Assembly (NCBI RefSeq): GCF_964204645.1
Contig: NC_134032.1
Location: 13,572,275-13,636,274 of the forward strand
Length of the DNA: 64,000 nt
Direction: 5' to 3'
DNA from: Tubulanus polymorphus
Lineage: Eukaryota > Nemertea > Palaeonemertea > Tubulaniformes > Tubulanidae
Every line of letters begins with the position of its first letter. Position 1 is the stretch's first letter. The translations under genes and the position numbers were made by a program. Under the pieces are notes generated by a model. The model made no database searches, was not told the origin of the DNA, and saw nothing but the letters and a program-made list of their open reading frames with translations. Of the stretch, positions 33,583 through 44,600 are shown in pieces.

Positions 33583-35249
33583 ATGTTCGGAAAAGTTGAT
33601 TTCGTAGCGATCACCGCAAAAGTCGTAGCCCTAATTTTGGCTACCCTAGTTCAACCCACATCCGAACAAGAGGATTACACATTCCACAGAGTGGATAAAT
33701 CGGCCTTCGTAGGAGTGAATATTCTTCAAGAGTTTAAATCAGTACGGTCGTCTGCTCAGTGTACGGTTTATTGTAGTATGGATAAGTCATGTAGCGGGTT
33801 GCTGGTGGTAAGAAATGTCGGTCCGGTAACAACAACAACAACAACGTGTCAACTTATCAGTGGCTCTGTAGCGTTCATCAAACCGTTGAGCATTTCAAAT
33901 ACACATTACTTTTATAGGGTAAGTAAATATTTGTTGTATTAAATTATCAGTGATTTGACTCTAGATCCAGTTCCACAGTAAGTTGTGTGAGTTTAATTTG
34001 ACTCTGGGTCCAGTTCCGCAGTTGCGTGGGTGGAATTTGGATGACTCTGGATTAAGTTCTACAGTGTTGTGTGGGTTTAGTTTGACTCTGGGTCCGGTTC
34101 CGCAATTGTGTGGGTTGAGTTTGGATGACTCTGAATTAAGTTCTACAGTTGTGTGGGTTTAGTCTGACTCTGGGTCCAGTTCCGCAATTGTGTGGGTTGA
34201 GTTTGGATGACTCTGAATTTGGATGACAGTTCCACAGTTGCGTGGGTTTTCTTTGACTCTGGACCCAGTTCAACAGTTGTGTGGGTTTTCTTTGACTCTG
34301 GACCCAGTTCCACAGTTGTGTGGGTTTAATTTTACTCAGGATCCAGCAGATTTTAATTTAGTTTCACAGTTTATGCTATATGTTACTTAATTTCACACCT
34401 TTGTGAATTTTATTTGACCCCAGAATGCGCAATTGTGGCCTGATACAAATAAATGGTCTATTTCTTTTAGAAAAACACTTTGTTTGACTATTTCAGAAAC
34501 AAAAAGCATATCATGCATCTTCAACTGAGGCTACAACAACAACTATTACAACAACGACAACTATCCCGACAACTACTACCCCGACCACTACAATTATCCC
34601 GACAACTACAACTACCCCGACCACTACAACTATTACAACAACGACAACTACCCCGACCACTACAACTACCCCGACCACTACAACTATTACAACAACGACA
34701 ACTACCCCGACCACTACAACTATCCCGACATCTACAACTACTGCAACCACAACAACAGTGGTCACAACTACATTAGTTCCATTACAATTTCACGTACATG
34801 CTGATGTAAGCGTCACGCAATCGGAAACGGCGCAAATATGCGCCGATCGACACATCGCTGGAAAACTAGCTTCAACTGTGACGTCACAAGAGGTCAAGGA
34901 CGTGCGTGATTTATTGGACGGCCGAACAGGTACGGCTGTTTTTTTTTTAATCCGGCGATTAATTAATCTTGAGAATTAGAACTTTTGAAAGAACTATTGT
35001 AAACATATTGCAGGTGATTTTTGGGTGGCTGCCTACTCGAGTACAAGCGTCGGACACAGTTCAATACGTTGGTTTAACGGCACGGGGCCAGTGATAGATG
35101 GCGCTCTTTGGCACCCTACGGACGCCGAAGAGAGTAAAGTACCCGTCTGCGCTCGGTACGTCGCCATGGGAAGCGCCACGTCGTATCTGATGGATCGCGC
35201 GTGTTCTAAGAAATATCATATAATATGCGAAGTCGGACAAAGAGCCTGA
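33583..35249 (+). CDS. Secreted PAN-like / Thr-rich / C-type lectin domain protein, 3 exons
   Basis: Exons 33583-33918, 34497-34929, 35014-35249; 334 aa, complete. The ATG at 33583 is preferred over an in-frame TTG two codons earlier. Residues 1-~29 are a signal peptide (VVALILATLVQPTSEQ). Residues ~30-112 have PAN/Apple-like spacing (CTVYC, DKSCSGLLV, CQLI). Residues ~121-212 are Thr/Pro repeats (TTTTTP, TTTTIP), probably O-glycosylated like mucin. Residues ~215-334 are a short C-type lectin fold: C227, LLDGRTGDFWVAAY, RWFNGTGPVIDGALWHPTD, C302, DRAC (C320), IICEV (C328), giving the canonical four cysteines. The Ca-binding EPN/QPD and WND motifs are absent, so Ca-dependent sugar binding is doubtful. 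Its ligand is unknown; immune recognition or mucus are possible roles. Confidence 0.85.
33960..34335 (+). repeat. ~60-bp tandem array inside intron 1 of the lectin-like gene
   Basis: About six units of TTTGACTCTGGGTCCAGTTC followed by CRCAGTTGTGTGGGTTTA. The core matches the terminus of the palindromic element family seen at 6232 and 43539. Confidence 0.85.
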
Positions 35250-35307
35250 AATTGATCCTATATGTAGACGCTAGAAAAAAAAACCGTGGAATATGAAAGG
35301 GTAAAAC

Positions 35308-35475
35308 GCATCTAATCCTCGTTTGTCAGGGCTTTCACTTAGTTATTGTTTACCGCCGCCACGGAAGCTCAGAGAGAACCAAGCCCTGGTAAGTGAGGAT
35401 GCCGAACCCTAGGCATTGTTTAGAGCAAACCAGTTTCGGTAAACCGAGAGCTGGATCGAGACCACGCAGTCTTTT
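35308..35475 (+). ncRNA. Possible structured Pol III-type transcript or 5S-related SINE
   Basis: Just after the lectin stop codon. Nested stems are visible: GCAT..CCTC with GAGGATGC, and AGGGCTT (35329-35335) with AAGCCCT. They are followed by the strong hairpin CCAGTTTCGGT-AA-ACCGAGAGCTGG, a B-box-like GGATCGAGACC, and a T-run (TCTTTTTCT) as a Pol III stop would need. GGAAGCTCAG...CCCTGGTAAGT...GGATG resembles the internal promoter of 5S rRNA (GGAAGCTAAG, GCCTGGTTAGT, GGATGGGAGACC). It could equally be structured 3'UTR. Function unknown. Confidence 0.3.
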
Positions 35476-36037
35476 TCTAAAAAAAAATCTTTTTTCCTGT
35501 GTGCGTGTTGAATATAAGGTAACTTTATCAGTGGTTTGTTTGTAATGTGCCTGGATATGCGGATATCACGTGACCGGACTGACGCGCCGAGTCGGTGTTA
35601 TTACAGACAAAACGGATTTATCGAATGTTTTCATGTCAATAACGAGCCTGAAAAAGATGTGACTTGTACATTTCTTTGTTAATCTTATAATTTACGTAGT
35701 AGCAAGACGTAATCCTTACGATTTTCTATCATAAATTGCGTGACAACCAAACGGATTATATACGTTCCAACAAACCGCCGCCGGTCAGTCATCGAGTCCT
35801 CTATCCGTCGATTACTGTCGAGATTTTTGCATCACCGCGGAATTGATTTCATAACGAGAATGGTTTTCTTTTATTCCGCGTCAAAAAGATGGAAGCAGCT
35901 TGCTGTAGGTCGATGCATAGGATAATAATAGCGTATAATATATCTAACCTTCGAGCAAACGTCCCCTTCCTGGAATCCTTTCACCGATAGAACGACTGAA
36001 TTCATTTCAAACACTATGATCTAATGAACGCAATCAT
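35476..36037. other. Intergenic gap between convergent genes
   Basis: No gene seen. Lies between the lectin-like gene (plus) and the 3' end of the gene at 36180-40459 (minus). AT-rich with no clear repeat; the 35740-35925 frame shows no family. Confidence 0.5.
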
Positions 36038-36073
36038 TTTATTATCAATTTAATTGCAAAATAGAAATTTATT
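36038..36073 (-). terminator. Poly(A) signals for the 36180-40459 gene
   Basis: Two minus-strand AATAAA motifs (36038-36043 and 36068-36073), 105-145 nt past the stop codon. Confidence 0.55.
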
Positions 36074-36179
36074 TGTGTAATGTTTAAATGTATGATATCA
36101 AAGCTTAGAATTTGTAATGAATGGAAAAAAGCACAGAAAAGAATCGGTTTACAATATGAATTAGCTATGGGTCGAGTAT

Positions 36180-39100
36180 TCAAATGACATGAGCTGTGAC
36201 GTCATTGACATTTGTAGTTTGTTTTTTGGATTTGGTGCTAGCGCCCCCTGACGGGCCTTTTCGCGCCGTTTCGTGGTCGTCATCTTTCTTTTTGATATCA
36301 ATAGTAGATGTGACTTTCTGCGTGAAGGACGTGACGTCACTAGTCGATCTTTGTTTATCTTCCAAACTCATCGAACCGCCACTAGACGGTGCATCGGTCT
36401 TCACAGGCGATTTACCAACTGTTGGCTTGATTTCAACTCGAGAGGTCGCAGATTTTGATTTCCATTCACCGCTAGGGGTCGTAGATTTTGATTTTTCCAT
36501 ACCGCTAGGGGTCGTAGATTTTGATTTCTCTCCGCCACTTGAGGTCGTAAGTTTTGATTTCTCTTCACCTCTAGGGGTGGCGGGCTTTGTTTTCAATTCA
36601 CCACTAGGGGTCGCAGATTTCGATTGACATTCACCGCTTGAAGCCGTGGGTTTCACTTCAACGTTACTCGTTGCGGCAGATTTTGGTTTTATTTCCTCAC
36701 CAGGTGTCGCAGCAGTAACGGCAGGTTTACCCGTATAAACGACCTTCATCTGCCAATCTCCCGTCTGCGGTTCTGTGACTAGCAGTTTGGTATCTTTCTT
36801 CTTACTCTTCTTACCGTGACCGTTCATCACTGCAGCAACATTAACGTCAACATCTTTATTTTCGGCTGCTTTAACTTTCGTCTCATTCCCATTGACTTTG
36901 GGTCCAGTCTTCATTGACTGATCGGTACTGACAGATGATTCCTCTGTAGGTTCAATAGTAACGGCTGTATCTTTTCTGGATGCTGCCTTGATGGTGTTCT
37001 TATTTTCATCTTTCCTTCTTTTGGTCGAAGCATCACTGGTAATAACTCCCTCTTTATCGATTGTTATCGTCGTATTTCCTTCGTTCAAATCGATATTTAT
37101 AGCCCCATCTTGTGTCTTGGACGCGTCAGGTTTAAGAGCGGAGGACTTCGGTACGAATCCCGTCGTCGCCGGAGATGCCGGAAGTGGAATACCGGCTACT
37201 TCCGATGTCGTCGGTTTACATGTCGATATACCGTCTCCCGCTAACGATACGACATTCAAGTGTCTGGGAACCTGCGAATAAAAACTAATTTGAAATTATT
37301 CATGCATGGAAATATGTAAAATTGTTACAAGTTTTATTTGGTGAGTGTATTCAAGGGCCATTCCACGAAACGATGATTGCTTATTCTCGGTGAATTATTT
37401 ACAGCAGTCCGAACGCAATCGAGTTCCCTGATTCTCAACGCGGTGAAATATTTACAGCAGTCTCAAAACTACCGAGTTCCCTGATTCTCAACTCAAGTTT
37501 GATTTCCTGAATTTAGTTAAATCCCCTCCGATACCGATTATCAAATAACTAAAAGTATACAAACCTCCATTGTGCCGCCATCTTGACATATTTTCTTCGC
37601 TTCTTGTAGCAATCCTAAAATGTCTTCCTCTGCCTCGTCTTCCGAGTCGGACAAGTCCTCCTCACAACTATCGATTTCCGATACTGCCTGGAAATTGAAA
37701 ATCGAATCAACGTATCGATCACGCGTTTCAAATAGAAAATTAACATTTCAAATATGGCTGCTATGGCAGTCACCTCGTAATCGGAATCGAGCGCTGAATC
37801 GTAATCCGACCAATCACCATACGATTCTTCTGTGATGTCATCGTCGAAGACTTCTTCATATTTGCGTTTGTGGATGTCTATCTTACTCGGACTTGGATCT
37901 ATGGTAAAAATATAAACAAACCGATTCGTAAATAAAAAATGAGATACGTAGTGGTGATATACAAGCATATTTTTATCCAATAGTCGATTCAACAACTCTA
38001 GACCAATCGATTCTGTAGCCAGTAAATCATGACGGCCCCAAGATCTGGGTTTGAAACTTGATATTTTCTTTTATACAGATTAATTCTATTTCCACCAAAA
38101 AGTTGAATATACCATCTTTATATCTCGTCATACGGCATCACATATATCTAAAGACGGTCATGGAAATCATTGGAGGCATAGTCTTCCCTCGTGCATTTCC
38201 AGTTTTCAGAGGAGCCGTGTTAACTAGTGTTAACAGAGCGAAGATTAGTAGAACTGCGTAGGTTAACTTGATCCTATGAAAAATACGAGCTTTCGTATCG
38301 CACCTTCATCACGTTAATTGATGAGATGTTAATGGATGGAGCCGTATATATGCACTAGCAGCGAACGTTCGTAAATTTTCAATAGAATCAAGCTAATCTA
38401 CGAAGTACTAGCAGTCTCTACGTTTATCTACCTGTTTTTAGAATACGTTGAAGCTCGTGTTGGTCTGGGTTTGTATTGGAATAAGTGCGACGCAGTCCGA
38501 CCATAGTCAGAGCTGAATTCACCAATCTCTGAGGAAACGAGTGATACCGGCGTCTGATTGGTGCAACTTTGACACGCTCTGCGATCTGCTGCTCCGATTG
38601 GTGGAGATGTTCGGCCGCTTGGCGGTCAATATCTGCGGTGGCCAACAGACGGCGTTCGGATCGAGTTCGTCTGCGGGCTATCTTTAAACCACGTCTCAAA
38701 TAACGCAATACACCGATCTAAAAGTTAGAAACAGTTTTTGGAAAATCGTCAACATTACCAGTTGTTCATAATTCAAATTCTAGGTTCAAAAAAGAAATAC
38801 CATATCGATAACTTACCCAAACCTGAAGCGGTTTAATCAACAGGTAATAACGAAGAATTCCTGGCTGTTTAGTCGTCTGGCACGCTTTACTAAGAGCCTG
38901 AAAACATACGAACATAAAGGAAGATTTTTTGAAAAACAAGGGATTCTCATCATAATTGTATCTAATGCAGGTATTCATCTGCAGTCAGGACCAAGCCGTT
39001 TCCACGTGCTCAATCTCTGTTCTCGCTTTTTGATCGTCTTGACTTGGCGTGTGTTCAGGACTTCATCAAAGACATTTTTAAATTGATAATGACTACAAAC

Positions 39101-40459
39101 ACCAGACATTAGACATTTTAAAAGCCGTTCCCATAAAATTACAAATGTCTGATTGATACTTCCATTGAAGTATCGCCGGGTTTTTCCCTTATCAAAGAAG
39201 TAATTGATAGGATCTAAAGAAACTTACGTTTTTTTCAACATCATGCGCTGAGTGGGCAGGCGGGATTTCTGATTGGGTTTCTCGCCGAGTGACGTCGCTA
39301 CGCAGGCGCCGTTTGGCGAGCGGTGTCGACGACTTTTCATCCGGTTCAGTGTTGCCGTCTGGCGGTGAAATCTTGTCCAGTAAGTACTCGGATACAGAGA
39401 TTACCGCGTCCAATCCGTAAAGCGTAGCTTGGCCTAATCTTGATCGCGTTGCTGACCGCACGAGTTGACCAGACTTATTTTTCAGAACCTGTAGCAGAAC
39501 ACAAGCAATTACAAGATGAATTTTAGGATAGGTTTCCTAATACAGATGATAAATCACCAGCATACGTACCATCGCGGGTGGAGCAAGTATTTCCTTCGTG
39601 TACTGGACAACTAGAAATAAACAGAATAGAAAATCTTTTAACTCCTCGATAGAGGTATCAGTCTGTAGTCTGAAACCGTCCTCTCTTTTCTGAGCATGGA
39701 GCCAATCTTTCACATGCCATCGTAGTGGAATGAGTGTGGCCATATCTAAGGGTAAGCACTGAACACATGTGAACTGTGGACGATCAGTTTTTGAATTGTG
39801 CAGAAAAATTCTTATGTCTATGGTGTTTGTAGTTCACTTTCAATAAAAGATTTCTCAGGTGAAGATCAGTTTTGAAATTGTTCTGTCTATAATATCTGGC
39901 GTTTTTAGTCCCGGCAATGAGCTGATTATGGTTGAAACGTGCAACATTCTCTTCTTATTTTAGATAACAAAATAACCAGGAAAATCTAACCTAACAACAC
40001 ACTTTGTAGCTATACCGTACCGATAACACCTATATTTGTGATCAAATCATGAGGAACGATATTCGACGGTTATTTCATGCCGTTTGGTTTAACCTTAAAG
40101 CACCGAGAGACGACGGGACCGAATTTCACAGCGACATAAATACATTGTGTATCGCATATATCGTGTATTACTAGGTTATATAGCCTTCCAGCGACTGAGA
40201 TAGAACTAGTACAAATATATACATCGGAAAATTACTTAATTGAGCAAGCTTCTATTCTTGTTTCGAAAATTAAACTTTTAAAACGCTTCAAATGTTAGGA
40301 AACTCGTATTCAGAAATATAAAAACAATACGTGAAAGTTACCTTTAGAATAGGATGACAGTGGTTTACTCGCGGTACCGAAAAGTATTCCAGTAGACACG
40401 GTATTGGTGCCAGTAGTCTGAGAGTATTTCTCGTCTGTTGTTCCGACACCGATCACCAT
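36180..40459 (-). CDS. Unassigned 8-exon protein, faint perilipin-like resemblance
   Basis: Exons in transcript order: 40459-40342, 39610-39570, 39488-39228, 38897-38817, 38717-38432, 37898-37774, 37687-37565, 37271-36180. They join in frame to 708 aa. The ATG follows GAAA and precedes G, a good context. Residues 70-96 (SRLGQATLYGLDAVISVSEY, then LLDKISPP) recall the perilipin segment before the four-helix bundle, and VQYTKEILAPP precedes it, but the N-terminal PAT domain is missing. Then come a basic amphipathic stretch (LRRGLKIARRRTRSERR), an acidic block (EEVFDDDITEESYGDWSDYD and EEDLSDSEDEAEED) and a disordered C-terminal ~360 residues. That tail has an 11-residue repeat (EKSKSTTPSGM type, ~residues 536-625) and a basic KKSKKKD patch. 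No signal peptide or clear membrane span. A lipid-droplet coat role is only a guess; gene structure is well supported, function is not. Confidence 0.7.
36443..36640 (-). repeat. 33-bp coding repeat
   Basis: About five units of CTAGGGGTCGTAGATTTTGA plus TTTC..TTCACCG. In the minus-strand frame they encode 11-residue units such as GEEKSKLTTSS and GMEKSKSTTPS. The length is a multiple of three, so expansion keeps the frame. Confidence 0.85.
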
Positions 40460-41554
40460 TTTCACTAACGAACTGCCTGACCGCGCAACTAACACTACTT
40501 CCGATCTGGTCACGTGACGACACACTCTACTAGGCGCGCAATATGACGATACAATAGTGGATTACTGTCGGAATTCTGACGTCACGGAGTTCACGGTCAA
40601 AGCCCGCTGTACGTGACGTCACGGGGAATGCGTCTATCTTTGACTAGCGGTGATTCAGTAAGGTTTATGCCCCGGGTTCGAATCATCTCCGTTCCTGGGA
40701 CTCACAATAGACAACAGAGAAATCTCAGGACCCCGTTAAACAGCCAAGGCTTTAGGCTAAACGAAATCGATTCCTTGTTTCTCATTTCTGCCAAGCTTTA
40801 AAATTGACCCGACCGGTCGCATCTAACTGTGTACGTTTATTAATCATCATTACGCGAACAATTACAGACCCGGCTTATGAGGAGGAACAAGGAATCATTT
40901 TTCAGCCATAGACGAGAGGCCATCCTAAGCTTATTTCTACAATAAAGGCGAGGCCTGGCCTCTATGGGATCCGTTAAAGAGAAAGTCAGTGCGCACCCCC
41001 ACTAGAGAACAGAAAACACAAAGACAAATCCCGGGTTCGAATCCGTCGATAAAGTACCAACGAGACCTTGGTACAAAGAGAAGAGCGAACAACTACTTAA
41101 TTATCATATTAACTTATCGATACAAAGTGTATACTTTATTTCTCTTAAAACGCTTATAATATCATATAATATATCATCATTTCATTACGTTCAATTTCAT
41201 TCTATACATATTTTCTTTCCCTTAAAAATGCAAACTATGGGTCTGGGTTTTTTTTTCAAAGCAGCCCTATAGTGATAAAACAATACAGGGTTTTTCATTT
41301 ATAAGTAAAAATATAAAATTTTGACAAATAAGATTTTTGAGTTACACAATCACGAATACATGAAAAACACACAATATTATCTTCCAACAAAATTTTCGTG
41401 TATCTGCTAAAAAGGGGGAGTTGCCCTGGCAGTCGATACAACGGCGTTGACTAGACAAGTATAAAGAGACAGAGAGTATGAGCCCGGTAAATATTGAAAA
41501 TGGCGCCTGATGAAAAAGAAACAGGGCGAAAACGACGTGTCATTTTTGTGCCGG
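40460..41554. other. Region between the 36-40 kb gene and the metalloproteinase 3' end
   Basis: Holds the promoter of the 36-40 kb gene (40460-40620), tRNA-like B boxes (GGGTTCGAATC near 40667 and 41035) and a diverged inverted-repeat element (40753-40911). AT-rich DNA follows to 41554. No gene seen. Confidence 0.55.
40753..40911. mobile_element. Diverged TIR element, CCTTGTTTCTC family
   Basis: Left end TAGGCTAAACGAAATCGATTCCTTGTTTCTC and right end GGAACAAGGAATCATTTTTCAGCC are inverted, with GACCCG-type motifs inside. Same family as 51715-51939 and the host element 53450-55821. Confidence 0.65.
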
Positions 41555-41560
41555 TTTATT
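41555..41560 (-). terminator. Poly(A) signal AATAAA of the metalloproteinase gene
   Basis: Minus-strand AATAAA about 60 nt beyond the stop codon at 41621. Confidence 0.6.
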
Positions 41561-41620
41561 CACACGAATTCGCCGCTGTAATATGACGTCATCGATGACG
41601 CGTCAGGCCACTGCGACCGA

Positions 41621-44600
41621 TCAGCATTCGTTGAACCATCGTTTAGCTTTAGGTGCCGGACCGGCGGTTGTCCCGTAGCCTCGTTGGTATTGCCAGTACT
41701 GACCGCCCTTGAAGAAGTAGAGGTAACCATTGACGTTGACGACGGCGTCCAGGTTTCCGGGCATACCCGGAAAATGCCGATCTATCTGCTGTTTCGGGTA
41801 TCGTTCAACGCTCAGATAATATTCGTTGAAATAGTAAAATATATCGTCCTGAAAACGAGAAATAGATTTTGAATTGTCGAGTCCGGTGTTAAAGTTCCCG
41901 AACAATAGGCTAGCTACGCATAGTGGTCACAATACCGGGAATTACATTTAAGACTTCTTGGTAAATTTGTCTTTGGTGCGACCTTTGTTCTTCGTAACTA
42001 CTAAATAACTGAACTCAATTTTCTAAATCGAGACTTCTTGGTTGAAATTTAGATTTCTTGGTTGATATGTCTTTGGTAGGACCTTTGTTCTTTTGGTAAA
42101 TGGGTTTTACTGAAATACTGAACTTGATTTTCCACTACATACTGTACTAAATTTTCGAAACGTATATACTTTGTTTTCTGATCCGCCCCATAAAAGTCTT
42201 TGACCATTTACAATAGAATTTTCCTTCCATTTAAAAAAAGTAGATAATTATTATTTACCTCGAAGAGATAGATTCGGCCGAATCGATCAATCATGGAGGC
42301 GCTTGGGCGTCTCGGGTAAACAGTGTCCAGACTGCGATCTACGGGGAATCCCCATTCTTTCTCGTATTTGCCGTATGTGTATGTATATCGATAAATATCC
42401 GTATCTGTTGAAACGAGAGAAAAACAACACATAAATAATAGATAGGAATGACATGGCACCATCCAGAGTACTAAACGGTATTTTCGATTCAAAACAATGG
42501 ATTTAATTGTATATTTTCCCCGACATTTCGATCTGTGAATTAATTATGGAAATATTGCGTGCAGGATACAAAATTCAGTCTTAAACATTGTATTCATATT
42601 GCGATTGGGAGGGTCGGTACTGTGATAAAGTCAGTGAAATCCCTAATCTCCCAAACAGAGATATCGTCATGGGAAATGACGAAAAGATTTTTCGAATATC
42701 CTTCGCAAAATTGCTCCAAAGATTTCTCACCAAAAACTCTTGAGAGTCTTTCATTTGCATATGTTTTCTTTAATCTTTAAAACCGAATTGCATTTAAGAA
42801 TTAAGCATTTTCGTGAGGCGGCGGTCCGATAGATGTTCACACAGAATCGATCAATTTAAAATCGTACCTTTGAAAATGTAAAATTTGCGAGTTCGGAAAG
42901 AATAGGAGGCGCCACTGACGACGTTCGGGGCACCAGGGAAGACGTCACTGATTGGTTTCGGGTATCCAGGTAGCAGTCCACCACTAGTGTACGTAGCGTA
43001 CACCCATCCGTTGTAGAATATATACATATGAGTATCAGGCCCTAAATGAAAATATATGAACGAATAACATTATTAATGATATTTCAGTTATCAAAGATAT
43101 CGTCAGAACATTGTTCAGAGTTTAAACGGACAGGGGCCATGAGTCGCTGAAAGGATGTAGACCATTGCATGCTTAGGACCCAGTTCTGGGATAACCTATT
43201 CCACACATCAGGTATTTATTTGAATATTCGAGGTAAGATTTACAAGTTTTAGGGCCAATTTTCACGAAAAAGGTGAACTCGTATTTTTTTTGGTTAACTT
43301 CATGTTTTCAACCAGCACAGCAATACAAAGTACAAGTTTAAGCTTAAACTTGTTCATGAAACTGGACCCTACACGTTATGAGAAGCAGTTTGGCCGAATG
43401 TTTAAATCATTGGTCAGCTATAGCAGGCCCCATGTATTCGAATCCTACAGAAGACATCTTTTTTGCTAATGCGTCTTGAGTAGCGGTTCAGTTTTGTTAG
43501 GGATTTCTTTTTAGTACCGGTAGTTGAAGAAAAATTCCAGACCCAGTTCCACTGCTTTGAGTTAAGACAACTCAAGTTACAATTAGTTCATTTTGAATGA
43601 GTGAACTCAATCTTAACTCAGTTTACTCTGCTCACAACCGTGGAAACTGGATCATACGCTGTATAAGCCCCTGAAACACCTACCAAAAGCAACGGCATCG
43701 AAGTCCATCTTACAATGATCAGGCGCGTATGGTGATATAGTTGGTCTGGTCGGTGGTTTAGTCGGTTCAGTCGGTTTAGTCGGTTTGGTCGGTTTGGTTT
43801 TAGGTGGTTTCGCGGTAGATTTGACTGGAGGTTTTGTCGGCGTTGACTTCGTCGTAGTAGGTTTAACTGGGGGTCGAGTTGCAGTACCTAATAAATGAAA
43901 ACAATTAATATGAAATTAGTTATCTACGAAACGCCCAAATACTTAAAAAATAGTTGATTCGATTGGCGATGGCAGAGCGGTATTCTCGAGCTGGACTCGT
44001 CAATCAGTGTTTGTAGGGTTTATGGTTTATGCGTTCAGAGCTCCTCGTGGTTATTCTGTGGGTCAGTACCCTCGATAGGAAAAACGTTGCATAAGACAAT
44101 TGAATACAAAAGATAACTAAGACGACACAATTCTATCTTCAATTCAGTTTTGAAAATGGCTTATAGAATTGAGTCAAAACGTCGTTAGTTTTTCCTTATT
44201 TTAGGTTTTTAGATTTTTAAGCCACATCAGCCGTACGAGAGGTACAGCTAGGGCTGAGGGGCGAGGACTGAGGGGCGAGGACTGAGGGGCTCAGCGAGTT
44301 GAGGAAGTATTTCACGTAAGGATAGAACGAACGATTATTTACCGTATAGATGTTGAATTCCCAGAATGTCATCAGTCGTCAGTTTAAAGTTAGGGATATA
44401 GCCTTGATAAAACGGAGCCATCAACGCTTTCGGGGCGGAAGAATGCGCCAGACCTAAAGCGTGTCCGATTTCATGAGCGGCAACGATTTTCAGGTTGACA
44501 CCGCGGTCCTCGCCGTCTGTCCAGTCCTCCGCCTCGTCGAAATGTGTCTCGCCGCTTTCCGGGAAGAATGCGTGGGCCAGAACGGTGCCTGGAATATCGA

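Noticed and set aside
34511-34765. Antisense Val-rich reading frame
   Set aside because: It is the mirror of the Thr-rich linker codons of the lectin-like gene and has no features of its own.
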